Shown here piece by piece: positions 7,773-16,722 of a stretch of DNA of 64,000 nucleotides. Origin of the DNA: Actinomycetota bacterium. GTDB taxonomy: Bacteria; Actinomycetota; Thermoleophilia; Miltoncostaeales; Miltoncostaeaceae. The notes below the pieces were generated by a model. The model was given only the letters and a program-made list of their open reading frames with translations, searched no databases and had not been told where the DNA came from. Position 1 is the stretch's first letter; each line of letters starts with the position of its first letter. The position numbers were made by a program, and so were the translations under genes. The stretch is from contig JACJWX010000003.1 of NCBI GenBank assembly GCA_020636905.1, positions 129,378 to 193,377 of the forward strand, read 5' to 3'.

Positions 7773-8763
7773 GACTCACGACGATCGTGCCGGCTTCCTC
7801 CAGCTTGCGGATGACGCCGACGATCTTCTGCTGCGCCTCCTCGACCTGCGACACGCGCACGGGACCCATGAACTCCAGGTCCTCCTTGATGATCTCGGCC
7901 GCACGCGAGGACATGTTCTTGAGGATCTTCTCCTGCACCGTGTCGGAGGTCCCCTTGAGTGCCACGGCGAGGTCCTTGCCGTCGACCTCGCGGAGCACCT
8001 GCTGGATGCTGCGGTCGTCGAGCATCACGATGTCCTCGAACAGGAACATCAGGCGGCGCACCTCGTCGGCCAGGTCCGGGCTCTGCTCCTCCAGCGACTC
8101 CAGGATCGTGCGCTCGGTGCCGCGGTCCACCGCACCGAGCACCTCCACGAGCGCCTTGACGCCCCCGGCGGTGGTGAAGTCCTGGTTGATGACCGAGCTG
8201 AGTTTGCGCTCGAGCACCGACTCGATCTCGTGGATGACCTCGGGCGCCGTGCGATCCATCAGCGCCAGCCGCATGGCGACCTCCGACTGGATGTCGTCGG
8301 GGAGCGAGCTGATCACCTGTCCCGCCGTCTCCGAGGGAATGTAGGCCAGGATCAGCGCGACGGTCTGCGGATGTTCGTTGGCCACCGCGTTCAGGATCTG
8401 CGAGGCGTCGGTGCGCCGCAGGAACTCGAACGGGGACACCTGGATCGACTGGCTCAGGCGGTCGAGCACCTTGTTGGCCTTGTCGGCCCCGAGGGCTTCC
8501 TCGAGCACGCCCCGCGCGTAGGCGAGTCCGCCCTCGGTGATGTAGTTCTGCGCGACGGCCGTCTCGTAGAACTCCTGGATCGTGCGCTGTTTGAGCTCCG
8601 CCGAGATGGGGCCCAGGCCGGCGATCTCCAGCGTGAGCTCCTCGATCTCGTCGTCCTTGAGGTGGCGGAACACCTCGGCGCCGGCGCGCCGGCCGAGCGA
8701 GACGAGCACGATGGCGGCCTTCTGGCGCCCGCTCAGCTTGGCGTCGGGTTTGAGCGTGCTCAT
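7744..8763 (-). CDS. fliG: Flagellar motor switch protein FliG
   Basis: This 339-residue protein has the three FliG segments. The N-terminal part contains LSGRQKAAIVLVSLG. The middle part contains FLRRTDASQILNAV and the EHPQT motif near 130. The C-terminal torque domain contains LMFLFEDIVMLDD, IQQVLREVD and KNMSSRAAEIIKEDLE with its charged residues. It links the MS ring (FliF) to the C ring and the MotA stator. The length matches the family. It lies 4 bp after fliF. Confidence 0.97.
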   Translation of the reverse strand: MSTLKPDAKLSGRQKAAIVLVSLGRRAGAEVFRHLKDDEIEELTLEIAGLGPISAELKQRTIQEFYETAVAQNYITEGGLAYARGVLEEALGADKANKVLDRLSQSIQVSPFEFLRRTDASQILNAVANEHPQTVALILAYIPSETAGQVISSLPDDIQSEVAMRLALMDRTAPEVIHEIESVLERKLSSVINQDFTTAGGVKALVEVLGAVDRGTERTILESLEEQSPDLADEVRRLMFLFEDIVMLDDRSIQQVLREVDGKDLAVALKGTSDTVQEKILKNMSSRAAEIIKEDLEFMGPVRVSQVEEAQQKIVGVIRKLEEAGTIVVSRGGDDDLVA

Positions 8764-8767
8764 CGGC

Positions 8768-10339
8768 TCAGCGCTGCTCGATCAACCACGAGCGCATGAG
8801 CTTGGCCATGTCGTCGGGCTTGCGCAGGGCGAGGTCCTCGACCTGCTGTTCCACGGCCGTCTTGGTCTCGCCCTCGAGGCGCTGCGCGACCACCGACACC
8901 GATCCGTCGCCGGCGGTGAGCGCGCCGACCGGCACGGGCCCCTGGGCGAGCAGGCCGGGAAGCGCCTTCTCGAGGTCGGTCTGACGGCGCGACAGGGCCC
9001 GCCGCGCCAGGAACACGATGATGAGGCCACCGAGGATCGCCCCCGCGGTCTTGGCGATGCCGAAGATGTCGAGCGGGGCTCCGGGCGGGTTCTTCGCGGC
9101 ATCGGCGCTGGCCTGGGCCTGGGCGACGGCGGACTCAGCGAACGCCACCTTCTGGACGTTGACCACATCGCCGCGTGTCTGGTCGAAGCCGACGGCGGCC
9201 TTGATGGCGTCCTCGAGGGCCGCGACGTCGCCGGTGTACTTGTTGTCGACCTGCACCGAGACGCTCTGGCGCACGATGGTGCCTGCCACGCCGACACGGT
9301 TGGTGATCGTGCGGTCGACGCCGTTCCGGGTGCGGTCGGTGTTCTTGCGGTAGTCGGTCGTGCCGGTGCTGCCGGTGGTCGTCGGAAAGGTGTTGCCCGG
9401 GGAGTTCGCCGAGGCGCCGGCCACGCCGGTGGTGCCGCTGCCGGTCTGGGTGACGGTCTCGCGGCTGGTGTCGGTGTCGAGCTTGGGCGGGTTCTTGTCC
9501 TTGCCGTAGATCTCGCTCTTGGACGAGACGTTGTCGAGGTCGAGCGTGACGTCGACCTGCGTGGCGGCCAGACCGGGGCCGAGCTGCTGCGCCAGCAGCG
9601 CATCGAGCTTGGCCTGCTTCTCGCGGGCGACGGCGCTCTCGAGCTCCATCCGCACGCCGGCGTTGCTTGCGCCCCCGTCGTCGCTCGAGCTCAGCAGGTT
9701 GCCCTGGGTGTCGGAGATCGTCACGTTCGCCGGCTTCAGACCGGGGACGGCCATCGCCACGAGCCGGGTGATGGCGCTCACCTGTTCGGGTTCCAGCACC
9801 GCGCCCGGGACCAGGCTCAGGAGCACGCTCGCCGTGGTGTCGGAGCTGGCGTTCTCGAACAGCCGCTGCTCGGGCATGGCCAGCTTGACGGTGGCGCTGC
9901 GCACCTGGTCGTACTGGGCGATGGTGCGCGACAGGTCGCCCTGACGGGCGCGCAGGAGGTTCACGCGCTGGGTGAAGTCGGTCGCCCCCCACCCCTGCTT
10001 GTCGAAGATCTCGTAGCCGATCAGCCCGCCCGAGCCGACCCCGACGTTGCTGCTGGCCAGCCCGAGGCGCGCCCTGTCGAGGCTTCCGGACGGCACCTGG
10101 ATCGTGGTGCCGCCGTCGCGGGTGCGGAAGGCGATCCCCTGCGACTCCAGCTCGTTGGTGATCGCGGCCGCGTCGGCGACCGTGTCGGCGGTCGCCAGCG
10201 TGGAGTAGTCCACCGACCCCGACAGGCGCATGAGCATGAACAGCCCCACGGCGAAGATGACCCCGGCACCGATGATGAGGCGGCGGCCGGGACCGGTGAG
10301 GCCGGTCCAGAAGGACGTGATGTTGGAGAGTGCGCCCAC
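8768..10339 (-). CDS. fliF: Flagellar MS-ring protein FliF
   Basis: A 523-residue membrane protein starting at GTG. An N-terminal transmembrane helix lies near residues 18-38 (LIIGAGVIFAVGLFML). The YscJ/FliF domain follows (LATADTVADAAAITNELESQGI). The C-terminal periplasmic part carries a Thr/Gly-rich insert of about 60 residues, and a second helix lies near 425-445 (AGAILGGLIIVFLARRAL). A cytoplasmic FliG-binding tail ends in KLMRSWLIEQ. FliF forms the basal MS ring and is the base for fliG assembly. Confidence 0.96.
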   Translation of the reverse strand: MGALSNITSFWTGLTGPGRRLIIGAGVIFAVGLFMLMRLSGSVDYSTLATADTVADAAAITNELESQGIAFRTRDGGTTIQVPSGSLDRARLGLASSNVGVGSGGLIGYEIFDKQGWGATDFTQRVNLLRARQGDLSRTIAQYDQVRSATVKLAMPEQRLFENASSDTTASVLLSLVPGAVLEPEQVSAITRLVAMAVPGLKPANVTISDTQGNLLSSSDDGGASNAGVRMELESAVAREKQAKLDALLAQQLGPGLAATQVDVTLDLDNVSSKSEIYGKDKNPPKLDTDTSRETVTQTGSGTTGVAGASANSPGNTFPTTTGSTGTTDYRKNTDRTRNGVDRTITNRVGVAGTIVRQSVSVQVDNKYTGDVAALEDAIKAAVGFDQTRGDVVNVQKVAFAESAVAQAQASADAAKNPPGAPLDIFGIAKTAGAILGGLIIVFLARRALSRRQTDLEKALPGLLAQGPVPVGALTAGDGSVSVVAQRLEGETKTAVEQQVEDLALRKPDDMAKLMRSWLIEQR

Positions 10340-10353
10340 GCGTCAGTGACCGG

Positions 10354-10713
10354 TCAGACCTGCATCCGGGAGAGTTCCTGCCAGCCCTCGATGAGCTTGT
10401 TGCGGACCTGCACGGCGGTGCTCAACGCGAGCTCGGCCTTGGTCGTCTCGACGATGGCCATGGTGGGATCCGAGAGCTGCCCGGTGGCGGCGAGTTCCTG
10501 CATCCGGTCGGATGTCTGCACCTGGTCGACCAGCCCGGACACGGCACGCGACAGCACCGTGCCGAAGCCGCCGGTCGCCGGGGTCGTCGACGGGTCGCCG
10601 CTGATGGCGGGCGCCTCGATGGGCGCCATCGGCGCGGGCATCGAGAAGCCGTCGATCGGGCTCGTGGCGAGCCCGGTGCCGACGGCGCCGATGGTCGGGA
10701 TGGGCGCGATCAC
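10354..10713 (-). CDS. fliE: Flagellar hook-basal body protein FliE
   Basis: A 119-residue protein whose last 75 residues match FliE: FGTVLSRAVSGLVDQVQTSD, DPTMAIVETTKAELALSTAVQVRNKLIEGWQELSRMQV as consecutive family segments. FliE joins the MS ring to the rod. The N-terminal 45 residues are Pro/Ala-rich. The GTG start overlaps the flgC stop by 4 bp (GTGA). Confidence 0.95.
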   Translation of the reverse strand: MIAPIPTIGAVGTGLATSPIDGFSMPAPMAPIEAPAISGDPSTTPATGGFGTVLSRAVSGLVDQVQTSDRMQELAATGQLSDPTMAIVETTKAELALSTAVQVRNKLIEGWQELSRMQV

Positions 10714-11159
10714 TTGAGGAGCCTCAGCGCCTCGCGGGCCATGCTCTTGGTGGCCTCGAAGGCGGTGACGTTGGACTGGTAGGACCGGCTGGCCGCGACC
10801 ATGTCGACCATCTCGGTGACGGGATTGACGTTCGGCTTGGTCACGTACCCGAACCGGTCCGCAAGCGGGTTGCCCGGGTCGTAGACACGCCGCAGGTCCG
10901 TCTGATCCTCGACGATGGCCCGCACCTGCACGCCGTGGAGGTCGCCGCCCTGCCCTGCCGACGCGTCGCCGGAGAGCCGCGGAATCCGGAATCCGGAATC
11001 GGTGGGCGCCTCGCTCATGACGAGCACCTTGCGCCGGTACGCCTCGCCCACGCCGGTGGTGCTGTCGACGTTGGCGAGGTTGTTCGCGATGACGTCCATC
11101 CGGAGCCGCTGCGCGGCGAGTCCGGTGGCGCTCACTCCCAGAGATGGATACATGCCCAT
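10710..11159 (-). CDS. flgC: Flagellar basal-body rod protein FlgC
   Basis: This 149-residue protein has the rod motif LGVSATGLAAQRLRMDVIANNLANVDST near the N-terminus. The C-terminal region GYVTKPNVNPVTEMVDMVAASRSYQSNVTAFEATKSM is characteristic of FlgC. It is a proximal rod subunit. A second in-frame ATG two codons downstream (11153) is an alternative start. It lies in order with flgB and fliE. Confidence 0.96.
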   Translation of the reverse strand: MGMYPSLGVSATGLAAQRLRMDVIANNLANVDSTTGVGEAYRRKVLVMSEAPTDSGFRIPRLSGDASAGQGGDLHGVQVRAIVEDQTDLRRVYDPGNPLADRFGYVTKPNVNPVTEMVDMVAASRSYQSNVTAFEATKSMAREALRLLK

Positions 11160-11197
11160 GTGTGTTCTGCCCCTGTCCGTGGGTTCGCGCGCTCGGC

Positions 11198-11605
11198 CTA
11201 TCGGCCGGCGATCACCATCCGCATCTGCCCGAAGCGTGCGTCGAGCAATGCGGTCACGGTGTTGTAGGAGAGCTGGTTGGCGGCGAGCTTCGACATCTCG
11301 TTGTCGGGGTCGACGTTGCTGCCGTCGACGCGCACCGCGGTGTTCGACTCGGTGGTGATGGAGGGTTCGACCTGCGCGATCGAGAGCTCACGCGCCATCG
11401 GCAGACCGTCGCCCGCGCGCCGCGCCGCCGCGATCTGGTCGCGGTCGTCGCGGACCGCCTCGGCGAGCGCCGATTCGAACTCCACGTCCTGTCGCTTGTA
11501 GCCGGGTGTGTCGGCGTTCGCGAGGTTCTGCGCGAGGACCGCCTGACGCATGTTGGCGCCGTGCATGGCCGCCGTCAGCGTCCGGGTGGTGATGTCATCG
11601 AACAC
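11198..11605 (-). CDS. flgB: Flagellar basal-body rod protein FlgB
   Basis: This 135-residue protein starts at GTG. The N-terminal pattern LTAAMHGANMRQAVLAQNLANADTPGYKRQDVEFE and the late VDPDNEMSKLAANQLSYNTVTALLDARF segment are typical of FlgB. It forms the innermost rod with FlgC. It lies 27 bp after the HDOD gene. Confidence 0.96.
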   Translation of the reverse strand: MFDDITTRTLTAAMHGANMRQAVLAQNLANADTPGYKRQDVEFESALAEAVRDDRDQIAAARRAGDGLPMARELSIAQVEPSITTESNTAVRVDGSNVDPDNEMSKLAANQLSYNTVTALLDARFGQMRMVIAGR

Positions 11606-11632
11606 GCTGCCCTCCTGGCGTCGGTGTCGGCA

Positions 11633-12487
11633 CTATTCGATTCCGAACGAATCCGCGGCGAGCATCGGCGCGATGTCGTCCATGAGCTCCATCATGCGCT
11701 CGGGGGTGAACTCGAGCGCCTCGAGGGTCGACGGACACACCTCGTACGCCAGGCCGTCGGAGCCGATGCCCTGGCCGAGCATCATGCAGGCGGAATCCGC
11801 GAGATGAACCACGTGCGGGAGCAGCGGCTTGAGGGTCGCCTGCTCGGGATCGTGGTGGCAGCGGATCGCCTCCTCGAGCTCCGGCGGGAAGCTCCACTTG
11901 GCCGCGATCCGGGCACCCAGCTCCGCGTGGTCGAATCCGAGGATCTCGGCCTCGATGTGGTGGAAGGGCATCTGGCGGTCCATGGCGAGCTGCTGGACCT
12001 CGTTGAACGCCGCTTCGAGATGGCTCGACAGGATGACCTTGCCGATGTCGTGCAGCAGTCCGGCGACGAACGCCTCCTCGACCGGCGCGAGCTGGACCTC
12101 GACCGCGATCCGACGCGCGGTGAACGCCACGCACATCGACTGGTGCCAGAGCTGGCCGGCCGGCAGGCCGTAGCCCGGCAGCGAACGGTTGAGCAGGCGG
12201 GCGGTGTGGCTGGAGATGGCGAGGCTCTTGATGGCCGAGAAGCCGAGCAGCACGACCGCCTCGGTCACCGTGGTCACCCGGCGGGCGTGCCCGTAGAACG
12301 CGCTGTTGGCGAGCTTGAGGATGTTGGCCGTGAGGCTCTGGTCCTTGAGCACGATCTGGGACAGCTGCCCGACGGTCATGTCCTGGTCGTCACACGCGTT
12401 GATCACGTCGCTGATCGCCGTCGGCATGGGCGGCAGTTCGCCGATCGAATCGACGATCTCCTGCGGAGTGAGCTTCGACACGGGCAT
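11633..12487 (-). CDS. HDOD-domain signalling protein
   Basis: A 284-residue single-domain HDOD protein: ELPPMPTAISDVINACDDQDMT, LANSAFYG near 63-70, VVLLGFSAIKSLAISS, and the HD-type stretch FVAGLLHDIGKVIL. HDOD proteins are usually regulators rather than active phosphohydrolases, and many affect motility or biofilm switching. It lies between a FliS-like gene and flgB in the same direction, so it is probably transcribed with the basal-body genes. Confidence 0.88.
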   Translation of the reverse strand: MPVSKLTPQEIVDSIGELPPMPTAISDVINACDDQDMTVGQLSQIVLKDQSLTANILKLANSAFYGHARRVTTVTEAVVLLGFSAIKSLAISSHTARLLNRSLPGYGLPAGQLWHQSMCVAFTARRIAVEVQLAPVEEAFVAGLLHDIGKVILSSHLEAAFNEVQQLAMDRQMPFHHIEAEILGFDHAELGARIAAKWSFPPELEEAIRCHHDPEQATLKPLLPHVVHLADSACMMLGQGIGSDGLAYEVCPSTLEALEFTPERMMELMDDIAPMLAADSFGIE

Positions 12488-12529
12488 TTCAGGCGTGGTC
12501 CTCGGTGGTCATGGGCGTGCGCAGTGTTC

Positions 12530-12901
12530 TCATGCCTCGGCGAGTTCGGCGTCGCGACGCTCGACCAGCACCGACCAGGTCTCGGCCAGGGTCTCGATGT
12601 CGCTGATGACCTCGCGGGTCCCTTCGGCCGTCACCGAATCCGGATCGAGCCGGCGGAGCAGGTAGTCGTAGATGGCGCCGAGGTGGCGTCCGATCGTTCC
12701 CGCCTTGCGGTCGAGCTTGTCGTCGAGCTCGTGCAGGATCGCCCTGACCCGGGCGATCCGGGCGAGGCCTCGATCGCGGTCACCCGCTTCGAAGGCCATG
12801 ACGGCTTCGCGCCCGAAGCGAACGGCTCCGCCGAACAGCAGCAGGACGAGTTCATCGGGGCGGGCGGTTTCAACGACGTGCGGGCGCGGATCGGCGTGCA
12901 T
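12530..12901 (-). CDS. FliS-like protein (first of two)
   Basis: A 123-residue protein related to the flagellin chaperone FliS: LVLLLFGGAVRFGREAVMAFEAGD, RGLARIARVRAILHELDDKLD and IYDYLLRRLDPDS. It lacks the conserved YDG of the canonical FliS at 22019-22453, where FGG stands instead. The ATG was chosen because the fold begins there and AAGG lies 8 nt upstream. It heads the fliS-like-HDOD-flgB-to-fliI run. It could chaperone another export substrate. Confidence 0.7.
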   Translation of the reverse strand: MHADPRPHVVETARPDELVLLLFGGAVRFGREAVMAFEAGDRDRGLARIARVRAILHELDDKLDRKAGTIGRHLGAIYDYLLRRLDPDSVTAEGTREVISDIETLAETWSVLVERRDAELAEA

Positions 12902-12989
12902 CCTCGTGGCCTTTTCGGTGAGAGGGAACGAGCATTCACGGGGATCCGTCCCCTTCAACTGCCGCGCGGCGATCCAGCCTGCAGTGTGT

Positions 12990-13017
12990 GTGTCGGAACG
13001 AGGAGGCCGGACCTTGA
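12990..13017 (-). promoter_or_regulatory. possible sigma-28-type promoter of the basal-body operon
   Basis: On the minus strand: TCAA, 16 nt, TCCGACAC, ending 88 nt before the FliS-like ATG. The -10 is a weaker match than the others in the window. It lies in the divergent gap between the basal-body operon and the MgtE_N gene. Confidence 0.3.
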
Positions 13018-13052
13018 GAGTGGGGTCCGACCCGCCGGTTAGCGTCACGTCG

Positions 13053-14297
13053 ATGACCGGCCAGCATCACGTCTTCGTCTCGCGGCTCGCGGGAATGGCG
13101 GTACGCGACCCGTCGGGCGAGCGACTCGGCCGCGTCACCGACGCCGTCGCCGGCCCGGCGCTGCCCGAGGCACCCGTGCTGGGCCTCGTCGTGCGGGTGC
13201 GGCGCCGTCCGATCTTCGTCCCCGCGAGCCGGCTCGAGACGATCGACCGCAGCGGTGTCCAGCTCCGCAGCGCGCGCATCACGCTCCAGCGCTTTCAGCG
13301 GCGCGCCGGAGAGGTGCTCGTCCTGGGGGAACTCCTCGATCGGGTCGGGACGGTCGCCCCGAGCGGCGAGCGGGTGCGGGTCAACGACGTCGGCATCCTC
13401 CCCTCCGAGGACGGCGGCTGGCGCCTCGCGGCCGTGGACGTCACGCCGGCGGGCGCGGGGTTGTTCTCGCGCGAGCATCGGACGATTCCGTGGGACGCGC
13501 TGACGGGCCTGGGATTCGCCGCCTCCGACACGCTCGCCCGCGCGACGTCCCTCAGCAAGCGCCGCCCGGTCGAGATCGCGGCGGCCGTGCTCTCCATGGC
13601 CCCCGACGACGCCGCCGCGGTGGTCGGCGCGCTGGACCACGACGTCGCGGCGGACGCGCTCGAGGAGCTGCCCGAGCACGTGCAGGCCCGCCTGATCCGC
13701 GATCTGGGATGGGAACGGGGTGGGCACATCCTCGACGCGATGGACCCCGACGACGCGGCCGACCTCCTGGGCGAGGTGGCCGACAGCGAGCGCGCCGCGC
13801 TCCTGCAGGCCATGGAACCCGAAGAGGCCGAACCCGTGCGCCGCCTGCTGGTGTACGAGGCCGACACCGCCGGCGGGCTCATGAACCCGGAACCGGTGGT
13901 ACTGGCGCCCAACGCCACGGTGGCCGAGGCACTCGCCCGGCTGCGCAACCGGGACGTCCCGCGGTCGCTGGCGACGCAGGCCTACGTGGTCCGGCCGCCC
14001 ACCGACACGCCGACCGGCTCGCTCATCGGCACGGTCCACATCCAGCGGCTGCTGCGCGAACCGCCCTCGTCGCTCGCGGCGGCGAGCATCGTGGCCGACC
14101 AGCCCGACGCCCTGTCGCCGTCGGCGTCGCTTCGCGCGGTCGCGGAACACCTGGCCGCTGAGGACCTCGTCGCCGCCCCGGTCTGCGATCGCAACGGCCG
14201 GTTGCTGGGCGCCGTGGGCGTGGACGACGTGCTCGACGCCCTGCTCGACGGGCCATACCGGCGACGGGTCACGCCGGCCGAGGACGGCGACGCGTGA
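13053..14297 (+). CDS. Cytoplasmic PRC-barrel / MgtE_N / CBS protein
   Basis: A 414-residue soluble protein. Residues 5 to about 150 look like PRC-barrel repeats (VRDPSGERLGRVTDAVAG; LLDRVGTVAPSG). Residues 160-265 form an MgtE N-terminal superhelix with LDHDVAADALEELPEHVQARLI and ILDAMDPDDAADLLGE. Residues 275-405 form a CBS pair with TAGGLMNPEPVVLAP. The magnesium channel itself is absent, so this is the sensor half only. The ATG was chosen because the domain starts there; no clear ribosome-binding site precedes it. It is coupled to the DUF1003 gene by a 4-bp overlap. Confidence 0.85.
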   Translation: MTGQHHVFVSRLAGMAVRDPSGERLGRVTDAVAGPALPEAPVLGLVVRVRRRPIFVPASRLETIDRSGVQLRSARITLQRFQRRAGEVLVLGELLDRVGTVAPSGERVRVNDVGILPSEDGGWRLAAVDVTPAGAGLFSREHRTIPWDALTGLGFAASDTLARATSLSKRRPVEIAAAVLSMAPDDAAAVVGALDHDVAADALEELPEHVQARLIRDLGWERGGHILDAMDPDDAADLLGEVADSERAALLQAMEPEEAEPVRRLLVYEADTAGGLMNPEPVVLAPNATVAEALARLRNRDVPRSLATQAYVVRPPTDTPTGSLIGTVHIQRLLREPPSSLAAASIVADQPDALSPSASLRAVAEHLAAEDLVAAPVCDRNGRLLGAVGVDDVLDALLDGPYRRRVTPAEDGDA

Positions 14298-14836
14298 GAC
14301 GGCTCCTGCGACGTCTGGGGATCGTCCCCGCCGGAGTGTCGACGCCGCGCCGTCCGCTGACGCGCGACCCGCACTACGACCCCGAGGCGTTCGGCCGATT
14401 CTCGGAGGGTGTGGCGCGGTTGATCGGCACCGCGCGCTTCCTGGTGTTCCAGACCGTGATCGTGATCGCCTGGATCGGCCTGAACATCGCCTTCGACGGC
14501 CTGAGGTTCGACGAGTACCCGTTCATCCTGCTGACCCTGGCCCTGTCCCTTCAGGCGGCCTATGCCGCGCCCCTCATCCTGCTGGCGCAGACCCGGCAGG
14601 GCGAGCGCGATCGGATCACCTCGGAACGCGACCGCCGCACGGCGGTCCGGACGCGCACCGAGGCCGAGTACCTCGCGCGGGAGATCGCCTCCATCCGCCT
14701 GGCGCTCGGCGAGCTGGGGGGTGAACTCCACGACGTGCGGCGCGCCTCGCGGGACATCGCGGACGCGGTCGGCCGGCTGGAGACGTCGCTGAGCTCCGAG
14801 CCGGACGGCCCGCGGAAGACGGTCGACCCGGTCTGA
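14294..14836 (+). CDS. DUF1003 membrane protein
   Basis: A 180-residue protein starting at a GTG inside the previous stop codon (GTGA). It has a basic N-terminus, then GRFSEGVARLIGTARFLVFQTVIVIAWIGLN and YPFILLTLALSLQAAYAAPLILLAQ as two membrane helices near 50-75 and 85-108. A charged coiled-coil tail follows, with the family segment RQGERDR. The function is unknown. Pairing with the MgtE_N/CBS protein suggests a joint role in ion or envelope homeostasis, which is an inference. Confidence 0.85.
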   Translation: MRRLLRRLGIVPAGVSTPRRPLTRDPHYDPEAFGRFSEGVARLIGTARFLVFQTVIVIAWIGLNIAFDGLRFDEYPFILLTLALSLQAAYAAPLILLAQTRQGERDRITSERDRRTAVRTRTEAEYLAREIASIRLALGELGGELHDVRRASRDIADAVGRLETSLSSEPDGPRKTVDPV

Positions 14837-15050
14837 CCGCCCGCCAGCCAGCGGCTCCGGGCGGCATTGTCGTTCGGTAAGGGACGCGCGAGGGCGGGGC
14901 CCGCCCACCCCATGCCATGGCAGCATCGGGGGCATCCGAGCACCCACCCTCGACATCGCGCTCCGATCAGGTCCCGCCGATGCAGTCGCACGAAATGCGA
15001 TTCGTGGACTGCTGTGGGGACGGCGGCGGCGACTCCGCGGCGACGGCGAC

Positions 15051-15941
15051 ATGCTCGCCGAGATGGCCCGGTCGCCCATCACGGTCGAGACGGCGGCCGC
15101 CAACCGGCAGCACTATGAGGTGCCCGCGGCGTTCTTCGCCTGCATGCTCGGGCCCCATCTGAAGTACAGCTCGTGCCTGTGGCCCGAGGGCACCACCACC
15201 CTCGAGGACGCGGAACGGGCGATGCTCGGGCTCACGGCGGAGCGCGCGGACCTCCACGACGGACAGCGGATCCTCGAACTCGGGTGCGGATGGGGGTCGC
15301 TGACCCTCTGGATGGCGGAGCGGTTCCCCGGCTCCGACATCGTGGCCGTCTCGAACTCGACGAGCCAGCGGGCCTGGATCATGGCCCGTGCCGCCGAGCG
15401 GGACCTGGGCAACGTGCGGGTCGTGACCGCCGACGTGGCCGCCTTCAAGCCCGACGACCGCTTCGACCGGATCGTGAGCGTCGAGATGATGGAACACACC
15501 CGGAACTGGCACGCGTTGCTCGACCGGGTGTCCGGGTGGCTGCGGCCGGAGGGGCGCATGTTCGTCCACGTGTTCTGCCACCGGACCAGCCCGTACATGT
15601 TCCGTGATTCCGGACCAGCGAGCTGGATGGCCCGCAACTTCTTCACGGGCGGGATGATGCCCTCGTTCGACCTCATCGAACGGGTCGACTCGCCGCTGGT
15701 GGTCGAGGACCGCTGGCGCGTCGGGGGTGAGCACTACGCCGCCACCGCGCACGCGTGGCTCGAGAACCTCGACCGTCATCACGACCGGGCGATCGCGGCG
15801 CTCACGCAGGTCGCCGGACGCGACGCCAGGAGGGCGGTCCGGCGCTGGCGGCAGTTCCTGATGGCATGCGAGGAACTCTTCGCCGCCGACGGCGGCAGGG
15901 AATGGCACGTCGGCCACTACCGGCTGAAGCGCCGTGCCTGA
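15051..15941 (+). CDS. Cfa-family S-adenosylmethionine methyltransferase
   Basis: A 296-residue open frame from the first ATG. It has HYEVPAAFF and LGPHLKYSSCLWPEG near 20-48, the SAM loop ILELGCGWGSLTLWMAE near 80-96, VSVEMMEHTRN and the C-terminal WRQFLMACEELF. These mark the cyclopropane-fatty-acid-synthase-like methyltransferase family acting on lipids. The same frame continues about 35 codons upstream with family-like residues (APTLDIALRSG, NAIRGLLWGRRRR) but shows no ATG, GTG or TTG, so the true start is unclear. The next gene overlaps its end by 8 bp. Confidence 0.87.
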   Translation: MLAEMARSPITVETAAANRQHYEVPAAFFACMLGPHLKYSSCLWPEGTTTLEDAERAMLGLTAERADLHDGQRILELGCGWGSLTLWMAERFPGSDIVAVSNSTSQRAWIMARAAERDLGNVRVVTADVAAFKPDDRFDRIVSVEMMEHTRNWHALLDRVSGWLRPEGRMFVHVFCHRTSPYMFRDSGPASWMARNFFTGGMMPSFDLIERVDSPLVVEDRWRVGGEHYAATAHAWLENLDRHHDRAIAALTQVAGRDARRAVRRWRQFLMACEELFAADGGREWHVGHYRLKRRA

Positions 15942-16722
15942 CATCCCCCTCGACATCTTCTGGGGGCTCGCCGCGGCCGCCGGGCTGATGACCGCGGTCT
16001 GGCTGCTCAGCCTGCCGCTGCGCGACGTCAGCATCGTCGACCCGGTCTGGGGACTGGGGTTCGTCGTGGTGGCCGTGACCTACGCCGTCGCGGCTGGATC
16101 GGGGGACGTGAGGCAGTGGCTGGTCCTGATCCTGGTGGGGATCTGGGGCCTGCGGCTCTTCGCGCACCTCGCGGTGCGCAAGTGGGGCACACCCGAGGAT
16201 CGCCGCTACCGCGAGATGCGCGAGAAGCGGCCCACCGTCTTCCCGTTGCGGGCGCTCGTGACGGTCTTCCTGCTCCAGGCCGTGTTGATGTGGATCATCT
16301 CGTTCCCCCTGTTCCAGGCCATCCGCGACGGTGATCCCCCTGCGCTGACGCCGCTCGACGTCATCGCGGTGCTCGTCGTCGCGTTCGGCTTCTTCTGGGA
16401 GGCGGTCGGCGACTGGCAGCTGACCCGGTTCAAGCGGGACCCCGCGAACGAGGGGGAGGTGCTCTCCAGCGGCCTCTGGCGGTACACGCGGCATCCCAAC
16501 TACTTCGGCGACGCCGTGCAGTGGTGGGGGTTCACGCTCCTGGCGCTGGCGACCGCCGACGGATGGTGGGTGCTCGTCTCCCCCATCGTGATCACGCTGT
16601 TGCTGATGAAGTTCTCGGGGGTCGGCCTGCTGGAGCGGCACCTGTCCGAGAAGCCGGGCTACGAGGGCTACACGCGGCGGACCAACGCCTTCTTCCCCTG
16701 GCCGCCCCGGGGCGAGGCATGA
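15934..16722 (+). CDS. DUF1295 membrane protein (steroid 5-alpha-reductase-like)
   Basis: A 262-residue protein starting at GTG, with about six hydrophobic helices (for example LVLILVGIWGLRLFAHLA and LDVIAVLVVAFGFFWEAVGD). The family signature LWRYTRHPNYFGDAVQWWG lies near 188-206. Homologues belong to the 5-alpha-reductase/methyltransferase-like membrane fold and are thought to reduce or modify lipid substrates using NADPH. The gene overlaps both neighbours (8 bp and 4 bp), so it is in one operon with the Cfa-type methyltransferase and the hydrolase. Confidence 0.88.
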   Translation: MPDIPLDIFWGLAAAAGLMTAVWLLSLPLRDVSIVDPVWGLGFVVVAVTYAVAAGSGDVRQWLVLILVGIWGLRLFAHLAVRKWGTPEDRRYREMREKRPTVFPLRALVTVFLLQAVLMWIISFPLFQAIRDGDPPALTPLDVIAVLVVAFGFFWEAVGDWQLTRFKRDPANEGEVLSSGLWRYTRHPNYFGDAVQWWGFTLLALATADGWWVLVSPIVITLLLMKFSGVGLLERHLSEKPGYEGYTRRTNAFFPWPPRGEA

